Notes under the pieces: generated by a model
Database searches by the model: none
Told to the model about the DNA's origin: nothing
What the model saw: the letters and a program-made list of their open reading frames with translations, nothing else
In this document: positions 6,182-9,207 of the stretch, in pieces
Layout: each line of letters starts with the position of its first letter
Numbering within the stretch: the first letter of the stretch is position 1
Position numbers and translations under genes: made by a program
DNA from: Flavobacterium sp.
GTDB taxonomy: Bacteria > Bacteroidota > Bacteroidia > Flavobacteriales > Flavobacteriaceae
DNA: 9,207 nt
Reading direction: 5' to 3'
NCBI GenBank assembly: GCA_030152225.1
Contig: JASLHL010000075.1
Span: 1 to 9,207, forward strand

Positions 6182-7006
6182 ATGGCAAAGAAAAATGTAG
6201 ATCGAGGTTTATTTACACTAAAAGAAAGAACGTACATCACCCCACATTATATACGCATCACCTTAGAAGGAAAAGACGTGCAAAAGTTTAGTCGCACGAC
6301 AATAGGGGTAAACAACAAAATATTTTTGGCTCCTGAGGGATGTCCAAAGGTATATTTACCTGAGTTTGATTATGAAAAAGGGCAATGGGTACCAATGGAT
6401 GATGCGATTCGTCCAAGTGTGCGTACCTACACGCATAGAGGAATTAACTTAGAAAAGAATGAATTATATGTGGATTTCGTAGCACATGGCGATGAGGGAC
6501 CTGCTTCGAAATGGGCGATTCAAGCGCCAATAGGAGCGGAATTAGGGGTAGCTATGGGAACAGAAGCTTCCGAACTTTATCCCGTGGCAAATCGTTATAT
6601 TTTAGTAGGAGATGGAACAGCTATTCCAGTATTGGGTGCTATTTTGGAAGATTTGCCTGCAGATGCACACGTACAAGCTTTTATTGAAGTAGAAACCAAA
6701 GAAGATATGCAACCTTTAGCAACCAAGGCAGATGCCTCTATTGAATGGGTGATTAATCCAACGCCTGGTCAGAGTACCGTATTGGCAGAAAAAGCATTGG
6801 CCTATATTGAAGAACAAGGAGAAATGGAGTCAAAGTTTGCCTATGTAGCAGCCGAATTTTCTACGGTAAAAATATTGCGTAATTTCTTGCGTAAAGAGAA
6901 AAACTGGACGAAGGACGAGCTTTATGCCTACTCTTACTGGAAATTTGGTAAAGCAGAAAATGCGTCAGAAGCTGATCGACGTGCTGAAAAAGCAAGTTTT
7001 GATTAG
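6182..7006 (+). CDS. Siderophore-interacting protein, FAD-dependent ferric-siderophore reductase
   Basis: A 274-residue cytosolic flavoprotein of the SIP (ViuB/YqjH-like) family, which reduces ferric iron in imported siderophores so it can be released. The N-terminal half is the FAD-binding barrel: ITPHYIRITLEG (19-30), RTYTHR (81-86, the R-x-Y-T/S-x-R flavin motif) and DFVAHGDEGPASKWA (98-112, flavin and phosphate contact). The C-terminal NAD(P)H-binding half contains LVGDGTAIPVLGAIL (141-155), YVAAE (221-225) and the family's closing AYSYWKFGKAE (249-259). Length is normal. AAGGA at 6174-6178 lies only 3 bases before the ATG, closer than an ideal ribosome site. The gene stands alone between its own promoter and terminator and is divergent from udk; no siderophore transporter is next to it. 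Iron regulation is expected from the family but not demonstrated here. Confidence 0.9.
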   Translation: MAKKNVDRGLFTLKERTYITPHYIRITLEGKDVQKFSRTTIGVNNKIFLAPEGCPKVYLPEFDYEKGQWVPMDDAIRPSVRTYTHRGINLEKNELYVDFVAHGDEGPASKWAIQAPIGAELGVAMGTEASELYPVANRYILVGDGTAIPVLGAILEDLPADAHVQAFIEVETKEDMQPLATKADASIEWVINPTPGQSTVLAEKALAYIEEQGEMESKFAYVAAEFSTVKILRNFLRKEKNWTKDELYAYSYWKFGKAENASEADRRAEKASFD

Positions 7007-7090
7007 CAAAAAACCAAGAAATGCAAGTTGAAACTACATGTATTGTCAAAAGAGGTAGATTCACTATTCAATACCTTTAATTAAATCGAG

Positions 7091-7118
7091 AAACGAGGAC
7101 TACGGACCTCGTTTTTTT
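7091..7118 (+). terminator. Intrinsic terminator after the siderophore-interacting protein gene
   Basis: An 8-bp stem AAACGAGG (7091-7098) pairs with CCTCGTTT (7107-7114) around an 8-base loop, and the T-run continues to 7119. It lies 85 bases after the stop of the preceding gene. The 3' A/T flanks are suited to termination in the plus direction. Confidence 0.8.
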
Positions 7119-7191
7119 TATATTTAAATGAAATTGTCCCGCTACTTTATAAAAACAAGTTAAAAGTAGGCGATCAATCGCGTGATTTAGT

Positions 7192-7220
7192 TTGATAAGA
7201 AATATTATTTGTTACCTTTG
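7192..7220 (+). promoter_or_regulatory. Bacteroidota-type promoter of the nusB-DUF1573-yajC operon
   Basis: TTG at 7192-7194, an 18-base spacer and TACCTTTG at 7213-7220 give a full match to the Bacteroidota -33/-7 promoter (TTG, about 17-20 bases, TAnnTTTG). It is 44 bases upstream of the nusB ATG. This is the best promoter in the window. Confidence 0.8.
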
Positions 7221-7264
7221 TCGGCTGAAATAAAAATTCAAATCATTTTAAGTTCTTTAGTAGC

Positions 7265-8206
7265 ATGTTAAATCGAAGACACATTCGTATCAAGGTTATG
7301 CAGACGCTTTATGCCCTGCACCAAAGTAATTCTGACCAAGTTCAAGTTGGTGAGAAATTTTTAAACCACAGCATGGATAGTATACAAGAGTTATACTTAG
7401 TTATGCTAACCCTCCTGATAGAAATTCGAAAAAAAGAAGAAGAATACATCGAAATTTCTCAGAAAAAACATTTAGCTACATCGGAAGAACGCAATCCAAA
7501 CAAGAAGTTTATCGAAAACCAAGTCCTTGAGTTATTGAGTAATTCTACTTCTATTAGCAATAAAGTGGAAGAGCGCAGTATGGTGTATTGGCAAAGAAAA
7601 GATCACTATGTTCAATTGATGTTGGATGAGGTGAAGGCAAGCCAGCTGTACAAAGACTATATGAAATCGTCGACGCGTTCGTTTAAGGAAGACCAAGATT
7701 TTATTGTGGATCTATACACTGAAATTTTGGCGCCAAACGAGAAAATATACGATTTCTTAGAGGATACCAAATTAACGTGGGTAGATGATTTGCCGGTTGT
7801 TAATACTTTGATTCAAAAGCAGTTGAGACAACTAAAGAATGCAGAACAAGCCTTTTTTGTACCTAAAGTATTCAAAGATTCAGAAGACAAAGATTTTGCT
7901 GTTGATTTATACCGTAGAACGGTTTTAAATGGAGCTGAATTTGCTAAAGAATACGACGGAAAAACACCAAATTGGGATATAGAACGCATTGCTGCCTTAG
8001 ATATTATTATTTTGAAAATGGCAATTTGTGAAATGTTGCGTTTCTCTTCCATCCCAGTGAAAGTAACAATAAATGAATATTTAGAACTAGCAAAAGAATA
8101 TTCTACACCAAAAAGTAGTATATTTATCAACGGTATCCTTGATAATATTTCGAAAGAACTAGAAACGCAAGGCCGCTTAAATAAAATTGGAAAAGGACTT
8201 TTGTAA
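7265..8206 (+). CDS. nusB: Transcription antitermination factor NusB, long Bacteroidota form
   Basis: A 313-residue protein whose C-terminal third is a clear NusB domain. Key segments are VDLYRRTVLNGAEF (213-226), WDIERIAALDIIILKMAICEML (237-258) and IPVKVTINEYLELAKEYSTPKSSIFINGILDNI (263-295). NusB, with NusE (S10), binds boxA RNA and prevents premature termination in rRNA operons. The N-terminus starts with the usual RRHIRIKVMQTLYAL (4-18). Between the two lies a helical, charged insertion of more than 150 residues, making it about twice the length of E. coli NusB (139 residues). From memory this long form is standard in the Bacteroidota. It is first in an operon with DUF1573 and yajC genes and has a strong promoter. 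Confidence 0.92.
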   Translation: MLNRRHIRIKVMQTLYALHQSNSDQVQVGEKFLNHSMDSIQELYLVMLTLLIEIRKKEEEYIEISQKKHLATSEERNPNKKFIENQVLELLSNSTSISNKVEERSMVYWQRKDHYVQLMLDEVKASQLYKDYMKSSTRSFKEDQDFIVDLYTEILAPNEKIYDFLEDTKLTWVDDLPVVNTLIQKQLRQLKNAEQAFFVPKVFKDSEDKDFAVDLYRRTVLNGAEFAKEYDGKTPNWDIERIAALDIIILKMAICEMLRFSSIPVKVTINEYLELAKEYSTPKSSIFINGILDNISKELETQGRLNKIGKGLL

Positions 8207-8234
8207 GACTAAATAACTTTAATAACTATAATCG

Positions 8235-8687
8235 ATGAAAAGAATATTTATCTTGTCTTGTGTAGCATTGTTAAGCATGACCGCTTGTAAAAAGAATGAG
8301 GCATCAAGTCGTATCAGTGAAGAAAGTGTAGCTAAAGTAGAACAAAACGCTGCAGATAAAAAAAATCATGGAACGCCAAAAATGGAATTCGCTGAACTTT
8401 CTCATGATTTCGGATCAATTGGAAATAATGAAGCAGTAGAAACTGAATTCAACTTTACTAACACAGGAGATGCGGATTTAGTTATTATTGACGCTCGTGC
8501 TACTTGCGGATGTACAGTACCTGAGTATCAAAAAACACCTATTAAACCAGGAGAATCATCAAAATTAAAAGTGAGATTTCAAACGGGTGCCGTAGGACAA
8601 CAACAAAAGACCGTTACTTTAACAACGAATACAGAAAAAGGAGAGGAGTTCCTAACAATCAAAGCGAACGTCGCTCCGGCAAACTAA
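8235..8687 (+). CDS. DUF1573 lipoprotein
   Basis: A 150-residue exported lipoprotein. The signal peptide is MKRIFILSCVALLSMTAC with lipobox SMTAC and lipidated Cys18. A charged, probably flexible linker (19-48) is followed by one DUF1573 domain, an Ig-like beta sandwich related to ASPM-SPD-2-Hydin domains. The signature FAELSHDFGSI (52-62), FNFTNTGDADLVI (72-84), TCGCTVPEY (90-98), PIKPGES (102-108) and KVRFQTG (112-118) all fit. Its function is unknown in the family; a surface or periplasmic binding role is likely. It begins 28 bases after nusB and ends 20 bases before yajC, so it is co-transcribed with them. The residues after Cys18 (KKNEASS) do not give a clear surface-export signal that I can recognise. 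Confidence 0.88.
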   Translation: MKRIFILSCVALLSMTACKKNEASSRISEESVAKVEQNAADKKNHGTPKMEFAELSHDFGSIGNNEAVETEFNFTNTGDADLVIIDARATCGCTVPEYQKTPIKPGESSKLKVRFQTGAVGQQQKTVTLTTNTEKGEEFLTIKANVAPAN

Positions 8688-8707
8688 TTTTTTAATACTT
8701 ATATTTT

Positions 8708-8983
8708 ATGGAAGGAATACAACAATTTTTACCCATGATTCTTATTTTTGTTGCGATCTATTTTTTTATGATTCGCCCGCAACAAAAAAAGATGAAACAA
8801 GAAAAGGAGTACGAAGCTAGTCTAAAAGTAGGAGATCGTATTATAACTAAATCAGGTTTACACGGAAGAATTGCTGAGTTAAATGAATTAACAGTTGTTG
8901 TAGAAACAATGGCAGGGAAACTATTAATGGAGCGTTCTGCTATTTCTATGGATATGAGCCAAAAACTTCAAGAGAAGAAATAA
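8708..8983 (+). CDS. yajC: Preprotein translocase accessory subunit YajC
   Basis: A 91-residue inner-membrane protein of the SecDF-YajC complex, which assists Sec-dependent export. It has one N-terminal transmembrane helix (about 7-22) and the family motif FFMIRPQQKKMK (19-30). The cytoplasmic domain follows with LKVGDRIITKSGLHGRIAEL (39-58) and VVVETMAGKLLMERSAI (63-79). Length is normal for Bacteroidota YajC. It is the last gene of the nusB operon, and a strong terminator begins about 20 bases after the stop. Confidence 0.95.
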   Translation: MEGIQQFLPMILIFVAIYFFMIRPQQKKMKQEKEYEASLKVGDRIITKSGLHGRIAELNELTVVVETMAGKLLMERSAISMDMSQKLQEKK

Positions 8984-9004
8984 GGTACTAGCAAACTTAA
9001 AATA

Positions 9005-9039
9005 AAAAAAATAGGACTCATAAAGAGTCCTATTTTTTT
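9005..9039. terminator. Bidirectional intrinsic terminator between yajC and gapA
   Basis: The stem ATAGGACTC (9011-9019) pairs with GAGTCCTAT (9025-9033) around a 5-base loop. It is extended by six A-T pairs (9005-9010 with 9034-9039), giving 15 paired bases. The A-run on the left and T-run on the right allow termination of yajC on the plus strand and of the GAPDH gene on the minus strand. Confidence 0.88.
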
Positions 9040-9087
9040 ATATCCTATTTTACAATGTAGTTTGTAAGGTTTTTACTTACTAGGAGT

Positions 9088-9207
9088 TTATTTTTTAAGA
9101 CGATCTACATACATGATCAGATCAATTAAACGAGAAGAATAGCCAATTTCATTGTCATACCAACCTACTACTTTAACCATACGATCGATGACAGAAGTCA
9201 GTTGAGC
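9088..9207 (-). CDS. gapA: Glyceraldehyde-3-phosphate dehydrogenase, C-terminal fragment (gene continues beyond window)
   Basis: The minus strand gives 39 residues ending at TAA (9090-9088). The segment [20 protein letters not shown] is the highly conserved C-terminal GAPDH motif (WYDNExGYS, with the Asn that contacts the nicotinamide of NAD). The enzyme converts glyceraldehyde-3-phosphate to 1,3-bisphosphoglycerate in glycolysis. The protein ends MYVDRLKK. The 5' part and its promoter are outside the window. It converges on yajC with a shared terminator between them. Confidence 0.95.
   Translation of the reverse strand, partial: AQLTSVIDRMVKVVGWYDNEIGYSSRLIDLIMYVDRLKK

Noticed and set aside
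6861..7064. Minus-strand open frame of 67 codons over the end of the siderophore-interacting protein gene.
   Set aside because: It is antisense to a well-supported gene, has no recognisable motif, and overlaps conserved codons of the YWKFGKAE motif.
7813..8130. Minus-strand open frame of 105 codons inside nusB.
   Set aside because: It lies fully antisense to the conserved NusB domain, with composition expected of a shadow frame and no promoter.

Overview
The window looks like a chromosomal segment of a low-GC member of the Bacteroidota, most likely the family Flavobacteriaceae. Four things point there. Promoters have the Bacteroidota -7 element TAnnTTTG rather than TATAAT, and strong Shine-Dalgarno sites are scarce. 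NusB is the long form of about 310 residues typical of the phylum. The gene pairs udk/divIC-like followed by methylmalonyl-CoA mutase genes, and nusB/DUF1573/yajC, are arrangements I remember from flavobacteria. A genus such as Myroides is possible, but this is only an impression.

Layout. Positions 1-101 hold the last 32 codons of a plus-strand membrane protein. A perfect palindromic terminator (121-148) separates it from a long minus-strand block. Read in the direction of transcription, that block contains udk (5955-5347), a DivIC/FtsB-like division protein (5325-4996), a methylmalonyl-CoA mutase small-subunit gene (4977-3616) and a mutase large-subunit-like gene (3604-2174). Gaps are only 11-21 bp, so this reads as one operon, with a promoter-like element before udk and a hairpin terminator at 2119-2155. 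A separate minus-strand unit follows, with its own promoter (2080-2087): a RhlE-type DEAD-box RNA helicase (2057-816) and a SanA/DUF218 envelope protein (794-135).

Right of udk the direction flips to plus. A siderophore-interacting ferric reductase (6182-7006) has its own promoter and terminator. After it come nusB (7265-8206), a DUF1573 lipoprotein (8235-8687) and yajC (8708-8983), closed by a bidirectional terminator. The last 120 bases are the minus-strand 3' end of a GAPDH gene. No stretch over 300 bases lacks a gene. The two longest gaps (5956-6181 and 7007-7264) hold promoters and, in the second, a terminator.

Most of the window is ordinary housekeeping. The exception is the mutase pair. 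The gene in the position where I expect scpA/mutB encodes only 476 residues. It keeps recognisable large-subunit framework motifs at both ends, but the cobalamin-binding domain is gone. Every catalytic or substrate-binding position that I can align by eye (equivalents of Tyr89, Arg207, Tyr243 and His244 of the Propionibacterium enzyme) is replaced. The reading frame is nevertheless intact and sits in a tight operon. The pair therefore looks like a conserved, non-catalytic mutase-fold heterodimer, or a mutase that has lost its original chemistry, and it is the part of the window most worth following up.
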